DNA from: Mytilisepta virgata
Taxonomy: Eukaryota; Mollusca; Bivalvia; Mytilida; Mytilidae
Length of the DNA stretch: 64,000 bases
Direction: 5' to 3'
Assembly: GCA_028015205.1 (NCBI GenBank)
Contig: JAPWFG010000015.1
Location: 1,240,001 to 1,304,000 of the forward strand
Under the pieces are notes generated by a model. It was not told where the DNA came from. It saw only the letters and a program-made list of their open reading frames with translations, and did not search any database. Made by a program: the position numbers and the translations under genes. Below, piece by piece: positions 1-12,500 of this stretch (the stretch's first letter is position 1; every line of letters starts with the position of its first letter).

Positions 1-243
1 TCTAAAATCCGGATGTGACGCTTTGCACGTGACGATTGCAAACAACTTTCCATTGTACAAAACCCTGTAAAAACAAAGGGTTGCCTTAGAGAGGTTTCTA
101 AGACACAATATATAAGGCCAAATACAAATATTAGAATCACTAAAAACAGTTTCGTGGCCCTTAGTATTCATATTTGAATTATTTGTTATAGGGAAAATTA
201 TATTTTTATTTGTGTCAAACAATATCAATTTTGATACTCATTA

Positions 244-507
244 GAGACCGACCATTTAACTTCAAGGGGGGGGGGAGTTATGGTTTCTTCCAAAAAAAAA
301 TATTCTGATCCCCAATTTGATGAAAAAAAAATATTGTGGTCAAGGAGATGAAAAAAATAAATAGTCTGAATCCAGATTTTCAAAATAGCGTATACTGTTA
401 ATTTTTGAAAAAAAATGATTTGATTGATAGCTCTCAAAAAAAAAAAAAAAAAACTCGGACAAAGAACCATAACCCCCCCCCCTTTTTGAAGCTAAATGGT
501 CGGTCCC
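244..507. mobile_element. MITE with G-run terminal inverted repeats (PIF/Harbinger-like)
   Basis: The two ends are inverted copies of each other over about 45 bases: GRGACCGACCATTTARCTTC, then a run of ten or more G, then TTATGGTT. The direct TTA on both sides (241-243 and 508-510) fits the 3-bp TWA target duplication of PIF/Harbinger elements. The interior is A-rich and has no coding capacity. It sits in a gene A intron and ends 27 bases before the exon at 535. Confidence 0.7.
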
Positions 508-534
508 TTACAACATGATTATTTTGATCCGTAG

Positions 535-3500
535 GAGTTGGATATGGAATTCTGTTTACATTGTTTTCCCTGAACATTTATTACAACATGATTATAGCAT
601 GGACTTTGTACTATATCGGAAATTCTTTTATACATCCTTTACCATGGACAACATGTGACCATGAATGGAATAGTCCAAATTGTGTAGTAGATCGTAGTAT
701 GCCCGAAAGCAAAAATGACAGCCTTAGTACCAATTATAGCGTGATGTTAAATGGGAAAGGAAGGTTTAAATATGATTATATAATCAACAACACTGAAACC
801 GCACCAAAATCAACGCAGACATTGAACAGTTCAAATTGGATAACTGCACAAGAAGATTTTTGGCAGTAAGGTTATTAACATGTATGTGTAAAGAGGACAA
901 ATATACCTAAGGAGCAAATCAAAAAACGTAATCCATTGGACAGACAAACCCGGGAAGACAAACGAACAACCACAAGCACAACAAATGTACACTGAAAACT
1001 AAAAAACAATGAACAACACAAAAACCAGGAGTGAACCTTGTCTAGATTGTCTTTTTACGCTTATTTTCGTACACGACAGGTATCCAACTGGATTATTTAA
1101 GAATTTAATGCACGGTAAAATTTAAAGCAGAAACCGAAGCACAAATTACATAAAGCGCTGAAATATATCGAACACACCTAACTTATAAATCAACTAAAAT
1201 CAAAATTGATATGAACTCAAAAATGAGCGAGTCTAATGACAATTTCCTGGTTTTGATGCCACAATTTGACCAGGGATTTGATTGACATTTATAAGAGACA
1301 AAATTGGTCAAACTCTACTTTTTCATTCGTACAGGCAAAGCGTACTTCAGATTTCCACAGGGATAGATGAAATCGGTCATGTTAACTGGCATCTTTTACT
1401 TTGCCTACTGGGAGCCTGGATAATTGTTGGCCTGTGTATCCTTAAAGGAGTGAAGTCTGTTGGAAAGGTAATTTTAGCTCTGATCTAAAACCGACGATAA
1501 GATCTATTTATAGTAGGGTAAAACAAACAATTTTTCAAATCCAAGACTCGCCGTGATATTGGCTGTAATATCGCCAACTCGGCGTTAAACAATATTTAAT
1601 CAATCAATCAAATCCAAGAAAGATCTGTGACTAAAACAATTTTAGCAACGGAATCTAACTGATCAAAACATGACTACTGAGGGGATTTCCAGAGAAACTG
1701 CTTCATTAATAAATGTATGGCGTACTTTGTCTATTTAAATTCTGGATTGAGTTTCGTCAGAAGAAAGTTACTCGCCATTACTGTATAGCATAAATAATGT
1801 AATCATTGGACAGAATTGATCAGTACATTATATAAAAAACAGTTCTTTCATCCTTTTGATTCCATATTATAGTCAACCCTGCCTTTTTTCGCCACATTTT
1901 CAGGAAAAAATTGTGCCTACTGTTTTCTAATTCCTTCTCGGCTCCCATCTCTGGCACTCTAAAATCAAAGGAATTTCATTTAGATATATAAATTTGTTCA
2001 ATGATGTTTTAAAATTGCCGAACCATGTAAATTAAAATGTATCTCGTATACTATGTTCCTTTCAATTGTGTAGGTTGTGTATGTAACGGCTACATTACCC
2101 TATATCCTGTTGACAATTATATTTATTAGAGGATTGACACTTGATGGTTCAGTAAATGGAGTAGTTCAATTCTTGTTACCTGACTTTAAAAGATTACTTG
2201 AATTTCAAGTAAGTAATATCAGTTTTTAGGTAATAAATATTCGTTGTTTACCTTTCATGTTATGTACCTGTTCAACAAATGTGTGAGGAGATAATGAAAT
2301 AGCCTCTCTTCAGCCCTTACAATGATCTACCTTTATTAATTTGATTATGGGAGACAACTGACTAACGTTTATCATAGGTAACTGTTGATGAGAAAAAAAC
2401 CTAGAAACTTAATCCGATAAAGTGAAGTTGTTTTTATTCTACATTTTGTTCCAATAAAGCATAGGCTAGAATCGCTCGCATATTTGTTCAACATCAGTCC
2501 CTAGCTTTATTCGAATAGACGTCTTTAGTAAAATAGAGTATTGCATTTTCCAAAAGGAAACTGTAGAAACTTGGAAACCAAGGAGTTTATTCGTTAGTTT
2601 TGTAATTTTTACAGTAGTAAACTATATATAATTAACGAAAAAATATTACAAAATAGATAAAATGTTGTGTGGTTCAAATTATTATGTAAGAAGTATGTGT
2701 ATTTCGAGGAATTATGATTCAATGTTTGTGCTTAAAGCTGAAAATGTTGAACCCACGAACAATAACCCAAATATATGCTAGTCAACAAAAGAAACTATAC
2801 AGAGTAATGCATTTTTCATATATTTATAATTTATAATTTCAAGCAGCTGTACTAAGCAGAAAAACGACACACACGTCTGATTTTCATAGTAGATTGTTTT
2901 CTCGTCAAATCATGGATTTTGTGCAAAAAGTTGGAAATAAAAAATTCAAATTTTTGATATTTCAAAAATCACATTTTTCAACGCAAAAATTAAAATATCA
3001 GTATTTTTACCCCGTTATGTGAATCTTGATGTCTGTGTGACAAACGATTTGATTTTCTTCTACTGATTTCAGCCACTAGATTTGCATTTTATAAAATGTG
3101 TGTAGATTTCCGTCTCGATTTTCCACAAAATTAATTTAACCCTCTTTTGGAAATTTCCATTTTCCACCATGTCAAGCTTTATCCAAATTTCAAAAATAAG
3201 ACGCATTAAATCAAGAAATGAAGTAGCAAAGCAATGTTGCCTTAATACTTAAGTATATATTTTAGGAATTACTAAGATCGTGTATAGATACTTTTGTTGA
3301 CGAGTATACGAAGACAAGTTAAAAACAATTCACACAACATGAGCATAATTGTACGTCAATTCATATAAAACATATACTGAATATGTTTTCATTCTGAAAC
3401 TATACATTTATGACATGTATGATGGGTTGTATGTGCTAATTCATACATGTAACTCTGTCCTATTGGTTTTGGTCTATAATAAAATGTAACACAAATGCCG

Positions 3501-6500
3501 AAATAAATTTGATGCACTGTATGGCCATTATCTGTCATTTTGACATTTGAATTTGCTATTGAACGTTTTGGATTACTGTTTGTGCTTTAAACAATTGAGG
3601 CCTTGAGCATAACGGATGACTTGTAAATCGAAGACAGGTGTTCATCTTCTGCATCAAAATTGGTATCCTTGAAAACTAAATAATAAGCATATCATATGTC
3701 ATCAGTAGTGTTCAAGACGAAACATCTAGAAAGCTGAAGAAATAAGCCAAATGGTTTTGAGTCAGAGTTGTCTTATTCTCTGTTGTTTTCTGTTTGTGTT
3801 TATGCTCATTATTTTTATCATCTGCATGGTTTTAAATAGATGTCTTTATTGACTTTTCTTGTTATCTCATTTTAAAGTTCATTAAAATAACAACAACAGT
3901 AATTAAAACAAAAAGCCTTTAAGGATAGAACTAAGTATAAGAGATTTAGTTTCCAAAATCTTAACTTAGAACTTTGTTGACATATTCATTTTTTTTTCGT
4001 TTCTGTGTTCATGATTAATTAGTTAAAATTATATTTTGTTGTCATGTAACCCACACGATAGTTGAGTTCAATATCTGAAAAAAATCGGGAAGACATATTT
4101 TTATATATGTACCTACAAATATAAAGTATTTCAAAATTGTATGAGTTGTAAAAATGTGCAATTCCTATAAAACAGAAAAAAACAATCTTAAGTTATGCTG
4201 GTGTATAAATACGAAATTTAAAGTGTATTTCCGCTGGCGATATTTCTAAAAAAGAAGGTCACTCACTTTTGAAAATCTTCCTTCCACTTCTTGCTGTAAA
4301 ATTTTAACCACTTAGTTGTAAGAATAGACATATTATAGAGTTGGTTGTAAAATACTACAATGCTTATTATTTTCTTGTAGGTTTGGATCGAAGCAGCTCT
4401 TCAAGTATTTTATTCCTTGGGTCCAGGATGGGGTGTCCTAATCTCAATGGCCAGCTTTAACAAGTTTGAAAATAATGTGATGAGGTACTTGTTTTTAAAA
4501 TTCAAATTTATTTAAAGGGATTTTAGAAAAAAAAAAAACTATACTACTTTGTTATAAAATCATGGTGACTTTCTTTTCTACACCCTTTCGGATTATCTGA
4601 TGGCACTCCCGGTTTTTAGGAGTTCACATTGGTAGTGCTTTAGTTTCTGTGCTCTCTTATTCTACTTGGTTTAGTTTATTATACGTTTTTTATTCTTTTA
4701 GTTATGTATGTATCCTTGTGGCGTTTGTTTGTGGTGTTCCATTCTCCTTACTTTTTTTCTTTCCGTGGATTTCAAATTTTTGGACCGTTCCCCCTGTTTT
4801 GTCGCTATGGTATTCATTTACCGATATTCCAAACTGGCAAGCAATATACTGACACAATGTCAAAATGTCCAAGCAAAACCTTTCAACAAATATTTCTTTT
4901 AAATGATGTTGGAAGCATGAAAATAATTGTTTGAAAAAACAGGACTTTGCATTCTTTAAGCTGATAAGTAATTGACTCAGAATAGGTAAAAATGTGAATG
5001 CTAGTTTTCTACACAAGAGTTCAATAAATATTTGAATCTATTGGATAGTAGGTTTATGATGGTCATTGAGCAAGGTAATAATAAGTAACACGTGTTCAAA
5101 ACATTTAGCGTGACATTTTGCATTGTTCCTGTCTTTAATTTGTTTTGGACTGTCTGAATAATCTAGCAATTTGTTTTAACCTAGACGGCACATAGAGAAT
5201 GATTCTACTTTTAGTGACTATGTTTTGAGAATTCGGAATCAGCTGAAAATGGTTTTGTACCATTTGATTTGGTTTAAGAATTTACCCTTTTCTTCACTTT
5301 TACGAGATACTTCTGGTTAAAACGCATATTGCTTTCACACACTCCCTTGTTTAACTCTTTATGCCAAAATGCGATGCCCTTTTTGGCATCCTACAATCTA
5401 TATACTATCATGTAAATACTCAATCACATATTGCACATTTGCTTTTATATTCAACAATTATACGATAACCCAAAATATAGAAAGACTTTAAATGCAATTT
5501 CTATACTACAATATTTGACCTTTTGGGCCCTGTATTTGGACAAAATGGCAAAATGTAGTTATAACTGAATCCACTATAATATTATTTATTTTTTTAGTTT
5601 TCAATTTTCACTCTTTATGCAAATATATCTGAAATTTGGACTATTGTATTTTTTAATTGACTTTTCAAAGTATTATCATTAAACAGAATAAACTCATGAA
5701 AAGATTTCTCTATTTGTTTTTCTATATATGTATACTATTTAGATTTTAATCATTTGTCTTCAAGTCAAGTTCAACATGGATACAAGATTTTACAAATTTA
5801 AAGTTAGAGTACATGGTCGTTTTTAGTATGAACATGTAATATTTAATTCATCACTTTTAAATAAAACACTTGTAATAATCGTATCACTAGCTTCGGTAAT
5901 TTATACTCTAACAAGTACAATGTAGTTTAAATCGTTAAAAGACATGAAACAGTTAGTTAAGCTATAGCCCCTGTGATGACAAAAAGGAAAAATATAAAAA
6001 GAATCCAGAAGCAACAAAACAATTGAAAAAGTCCAAAACTCCCAAGTTCAAGGAAAAGATAAAGTCATGAGAATGGAACACAACAAACAAGGATACATAT
6101 ATTACTAAAAGAATGAAAAAAAAGTATAATAATCTAAACAAAACTAGAACAAGACAGCACAGAAACTAAAGCACTGGCAATGTTTGTTTGTTTAGTTGTG
6201 GTTTTACGCCGTTTTTTGGCCACATTTTGCTATTTCGTGGCGGCCAGTTTCTATTGCAGGGTATCCGGAGAGAACAACGACCTTCGGTAGGAAAATTGGC
6301 AATCGTTGTCAATTAAGATCGGAGTTGAACACATCCCGCCACAGGTGAGATTCGAATTCTCCACCTCAATGTTGACAGGCTAGTGAACATTAGTATTCAT
6401 GACGAACTACCAGACTACTCGGCAACCAAGGCCCCCACTAGCAATGTGAACTCCCATATAAAGCCGGTAGTGGCATCAGGTGCTCCAGAAAGGTAAGCAT

Positions 6501-9500
6501 ATTCTGCTCCGTTAACGACACCCGTCACGTTGCCTGTGAAATATCAAGCCTGGTGAGGTGTCAATCCCAGAAGGACGTGAAATATAACCGAATACATCTT
6601 TTCTCATACGTAAGACAGAAACTTCCTATCGGCCAATCCATTCGTGATGACAACCGTAAAACATTTGTAGTGTATATATGTATAACTACAAAAATAAAAA
6701 AAACGTATAATAAATAAAACAAAAATAGATCAAGACAACAGCGAAACTAGCACTAGCAATGTGAACTACAACTAAAAACCGGGATTGACATCAGATGCTC
6801 TTGCATGTGCTCAATCATTTATTCTAATTTTTTTAAACCTATAGTGTAAAATATGACATATACATTTTTGTAACTACACTTAATTGATTATTAGTATTAT
6901 ATTTTAGGCAAACGGGTTGTACATTTACTTCATTTAAAATAACAATCCAAAGATACTAATATTAGATATAGTAAATTTATAATATGCTGTATACGACGCA
7001 TTTCAAGGAGTTATCTCTCATCAGCAGCATTAAAACCGAAACATTTGGAAGACCAAAAACCAAACTTATTTTAAAACAAGAAGTACTCATAACCAAAAGT
7101 ACCGAAATAGGAAGCCAAATTTCAGCTAAGGAGATCTACCATGTGCAATCCAAGGAATGAACCCTTAGTCTATTAAAATTATATATCTGTTCAAGTACGA
7201 GAGTCAATTCACTGATGAAGAAAACGGAATTATCAAATGAGGTCAAAGCAGAGAACATTTACCAAATATGCAATTTCAATATGTATGTTTTCAGAGACTC
7301 CATTTTATTGGTTTTCCTTGGAGAAGGCACCAGTATATACTGTGGTCTAGTGATATTTACCGTACTAGGATATTTAGCATCAAAACTGTTACTTCCGCTG
7401 AATAACATTGTCAAATCAGGTATTTTCATAAGGAAGTGTATTGAATGTATGTAAATATCTAACTTTATTATGCCAAAATAGGTATTTGGTATTTACTATT
7501 CGAGAGGGAGGAGTGACGTTTGTATATTTCCTATTTTTATTCACACAAAGATTAAACGTTAATAATTTACTTGTAACAAAAAGTCCAATACGTTTATCGG
7601 ATGTTTGTTTTCAGGCTACCTGTAGACATAATATACACCCTCGTTGTAATTTATTATCGAAACCTATCTCAAGATGTGGGTTTTTCTTTATAAACCAAGG
7701 TATATGGATATACAATGCATATATTGAGCTCTACTATAGTAAAGAGGTGTGTAAACAAATTGAATCAATATATTACTTCCTTTGGTATTGTTATAAGTGA
7801 CGATAGTTTACTGAATACTCAAATGTCCATATAAAAAAGGCTCTCATGCCAACTGCACTTCAAAACCCGTTTGATAACTCCTTACTACTTTACTCTTAGC
7901 AAATAAGGACGGTCTCAATAGTTTCTGTGATAAAGCGTACTCAACAAGTGGTGTGAATAAGATGTGGATTCTTAAAAGTTCTAAAGCCTGATTATAATCA
8001 GCACTTGATGTCACTCACCGTTTTTAGTGAGCTAGTTCTTTAGTTTCTGTACTGTCTTGTTCTCTTTTTGTTTACTTTATTATGTTTTATTCCTTTGGTT
8101 ATACATATATCATTTTACCATATCCAGAGGCCCTGGCTCACTTCACTTATTATTTTCATGTACTGGATACCAGAAGGCTCTTGCTCACTTTTCTTGCCAT
8201 CTTTTTTGCAGGTCCTGGATTAGGTTTTATAGCATACCCGGAGGCTCTGGCGCACTTGCCTGGTGAAAATTTTTGGTCTTGTTTATTTTTTGTGATGCTT
8301 TTAACAGTTGGATTGGATAGCCAGGTAAAAAGTTTAACTGATACGTAGAAAATCTTCGTGAACTTAAAGGAACTTGGGACTTTTAGGAACTGAATTTTTG
8401 GTATTAATATATTTGAAATATGTTTCTATTTACACTGGAATAATTGAATTAATATTTTTATATGTAGTTTGTATTTGCTGTTTAAATGAGGGAAGAATTT
8501 CGAAATATTCAACAAAAACAGAAATAAAAATTTATGCTACACTTTAATAGGGTTCAAACAGATTGATAGTTTATTGTAGATTGCTGCCTGTGAAGGTATT
8601 GTAGGTGGTTTGCTTGACAGCTTTCAGTTTCTGAGAGAACGACGATTATTGCTGACGATTATATACTGTGTCCTGAACTTTTTATTGGGAATAATTTACT
8701 GTACTCAGGTAAAAACCTCTTATGATATTTTGTACTCTCAGGTTTTATATATCACATGTATAATACCTCAATCATTAATACGCAAGGTTACTGATATAGA
8801 AATACAAAATTACCGAAAGAGCGATATACCAAATTGTGGGCTGATCGATGTTCGTTAGTACGAAATATTATTTCAAAGTTGTACATCTATATTCAACTCA
8901 CACAATTAGTATCAAACGTTTTCATTGGTGACCTGATTAACTGATTTAGGATAATGACGATAGTTCCTGTTTGCTGACAAATGAAGTTGATGCTCAACAA
9001 ACTTCGAGTATGATTTGTTAAAATTTCTGTTGGTAAATGAGGAGTAGTTTGTATTGGAACCTGTCTAAGACCTGGAGGAATTGTAAAAAATCAGGTTACT
9101 TATCTAGTATTTAACTATGATAGCTATTGTAATCAAATATGACCTACTTATCTAGTATTTAACTATGATAGCTATTGTAACCAAATATGACCTACTTATC
9201 TAGTATTTAACTATGATAGCTATTGTAACCAATATGACCTACTTATCTAGTATTTAATTATAATAGCTATTGTAACCAAATATGAACTACTGATATATTT
9301 GATAAGTATTCGTGATTACGACCAACAATAACCTTTAGAGATGCATTGTTAAGATACTCTTTACCGGGAAATTTTCGTCTTTGTGTCGGGATTTCGTAAA
9401 ACATTCCAACTTCGCACTGATTAATTGTGCCAATCTGTCAATCAACGTGGATAAAGTTTTGAAATAAATATACGCAGTGGTCTTATTTTCGCGTTTCATC

Positions 9501-12500
9501 TTGTAACTCGAAAAATTGCGAAAATAAAACTGTCGCAAAATTTTCCCGGTTTACAGTGATTGCAATTCACGACTATTGCCTTTGTGTCCTTAATACTACT
9601 TTAAGAACTGACAGGGATGAACAACATACAATTGATCAAACTTTTTGGTATAGTCAGTCAAAAGGGTTTACAACAGTTAATTATTTGATTTGTAATTATT
9701 TGGTCTTTTTTTCGTTCGAACAGTTTCATTTAAGGGGTACAGAACACATAAGGGAGTTAACTCTTTAAAAATCAACTGAACATTTTAATCACATACTATT
9801 AGTAAAGAGAAATCAAGCTTCTCAATGATCAAAATCAGTGTTTGTCAAACTGCTATATATCCAATGAAATTATTCCCGTAAATTGTGTGGTTCAGATTTC
9901 TTGAAATTTTTATATTTTTGTCAACAGGTCAAAGTTAATATTTCATCAAAATTTTATGAAAATTAAACGAGCCAAATCTATTTTAGTCAAGGTGTTGGGT
10001 ACCACCTTAAAAACACTTTTATGTTGTGTTGTTGTAAACTCTTTGACTTACAAGTCTTTAGATAGTATGTTGATCTTCTACAAGGTGTTATATTTGTAGG
10101 GAGGAATTTACGTCTTTCGGTTAATTGATTGGTATATAGCTGCGTTTGCACTGCCTTTGTTTGGAATATTTGACTGTTTAATAATTGGTTGGATATATGG
10201 TATGTTTTACAAAGCAATCTAATGCAGCAGTGGACGTGACACAGATTTTAAATGGATGATTTGGAAAATCTCACTTACGATATTGATGCCTGTCATAACT
10301 GACAGCATGTACGGAGTGTTGTTTCCGGAAGTAAAATTATTTTAACTTCCAATTTTTACATTTGCATTAGAATGGAGATAAACGTATGATATCTTAATAT
10401 TTGGTAACATCGGTTTGTGATTTAATGGTTCGAGTGTCCGTATAATGGCTCTATAAACGTACACTCGATTTATAACCATTATTTGTTTCTGTAAGGTATA
10501 TTTCATTCGCAGTGTTAGAATACCAAAAACCTTTTTTAAATGTTCATGGGCTAACTGTTATCAGTATTGGCAGGATGTCAAATTGAAAAAGGGTTCTTTT
10601 TTCCATTACACATAAACAACAAAATAACAGCACAGCTCAGCATTGAAATTACATTTGTTCAATATTTATTTTTCTTTAAATCTGAAATTATAATTTTGTT
10701 TATGTTTTTGTTTCTTATTGTACTGTCGAGAAAAATACGAATTCTGTTACACTTTGACTCCCATTATCTTTTCCCCAAAAAGTATACATTTTTTGTATTT
10801 CTAAAAAATGGTTTTTTCTATATATTCAATCAACGTGAATGTAACATTCCTTTCATAGACAACAAAATGGATAACAGGAAAGGTCAACAGTGACCTACCA
10901 ATCAATCAAAACAACCCAATTGACAAAAACATAACATTAAAAAGCACAAAACACAAACAGAAACACAACACTTCGTACGAACATTGAATAGCGATGGGGT
11001 TTATGCTTTATGGGTACTCAAACTTCCCTCTTATCTATTCTGACTCTCTGGGGTATAAAACACACCATAAAAACCGATTGCTTGAAGTGCAAAATTAGCA
11101 TGGACGGTAAATTATTCATATGGCAGGGTCATAAACTAGCTAATGCTCTCATAGCTGCAGGTCGGATTTGTCGCTCTATTCAACGACATTTATCCGACTG
11201 TTTAATGTTGGGTAGTTTGCGGAGTATTCAGAAGTACATTTGATCTTGATAAAAATAATTGACAGTCCTTGTCAAATAAAAGTCGAAGCGAAAACATCTC
11301 GACGAAGACTTCATTTTAACCTAATTGGCTGGTAGAAATAACGACTAATTTGAAAACTCGGGTCTTTAAGAGAGCAGGCAACTATCATTAAAAAAACTAA
11401 GAAAATCATACAAATTATGTATTTATATTAATGGTCGTTATATAAAAATCATATAATACATTTTCAGGATTTCAGCGATTTTCTGACGATGTTTTCCTTA
11501 TGATTGGAAAAAGAGTTCCTGCTTTTTTTCGCATCTGTATATGCATCGTGACTCCTATCATATTAGTTGTAAGTTTATGTTGTTCTATATAAAATTTTCA
11601 CCCTGGAACCATTCGGATGAGACGTTTGAACAGATAAAAAAAATAGTATTTCGAGTGTAAATTTTTAATAATATTCCACCACGTAAAGTATCCGTTCCAG
11701 TCATACTTTTCTGACTCTGTTGATTCTACGTTTTTTATGATGATCTTTTGGCTGTCGATTGGTTAGCATTGCTTGATTTGGTTTGTTAATTTTTAACATT
11801 CCTTGTAGCCCTATTTATTATTTTAATGCAAAGTATAGGTATGTATCTATAAGGCAAACTAAAGACATTATCGATTTGCTGATTTTCCTATTTTTAAAAG
11901 CAATAAATCCTGAATGGTATGGGCGTAGATAAGGAAAATAAAATCAATCCACGGTCAGTTATACAAATGTATTTGTTTGAAAGTAGAAGATATATGTTCA
12001 GGCAAACATCGTTTGTGGTCAATAATACTCATTCGTTCGTAGAAAGCAAAGTCAAGAAATACCAAAGGGATATTCAAAGGAGAGGAATCGAAAAGAACTA
12101 ACAAACTTCGGAGAACAACGAAGACAAGACCAAAACAATACAAACACTACACTTAAAAACTAAAAATATATGAACAACGTGGACCCCACCAAAAAACACG
12201 GGGATAGACTCAGGTTCTAGATATATATTCAATGATTCCAATTTTGATGCATGAGGTTAGCACATTTCGTCGATTAATGACTAATCAGTTGTACTCAAGG
12301 AATACAATTTTGCAAAAGAACAACCAAAAACTTTGAGGAGAAAATTTAAATATAAGGTAAACTAAAATTATTGAAAATAATCAGTTTTGCTGCTTTATAC
12401 ATGTTTACTATTCGAAAGTAGCAAGACGTACAATGTATGTCCGTCCAAACAAGAAACCAATACAATGTTGTGTAATTCTATTTCAGATTCTTTTCGTATC

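Noticed and set aside
225..470. 81-codon minus-strand frame rich in Phe
   Set aside because: It lies almost wholly inside the G/A-run MITE and reflects its poly-A tracts.
7441..7800. 119-codon open frame directly after a gene A exon
   Set aside because: No similarity to any family I know, in an intron with the correct donor at 7420; judged as chance.
9097..9287. CRISPR-like array of four repeats
   Set aside because: Units are contiguous without distinct spacers, and the context is a eukaryotic intron; it is a minisatellite.
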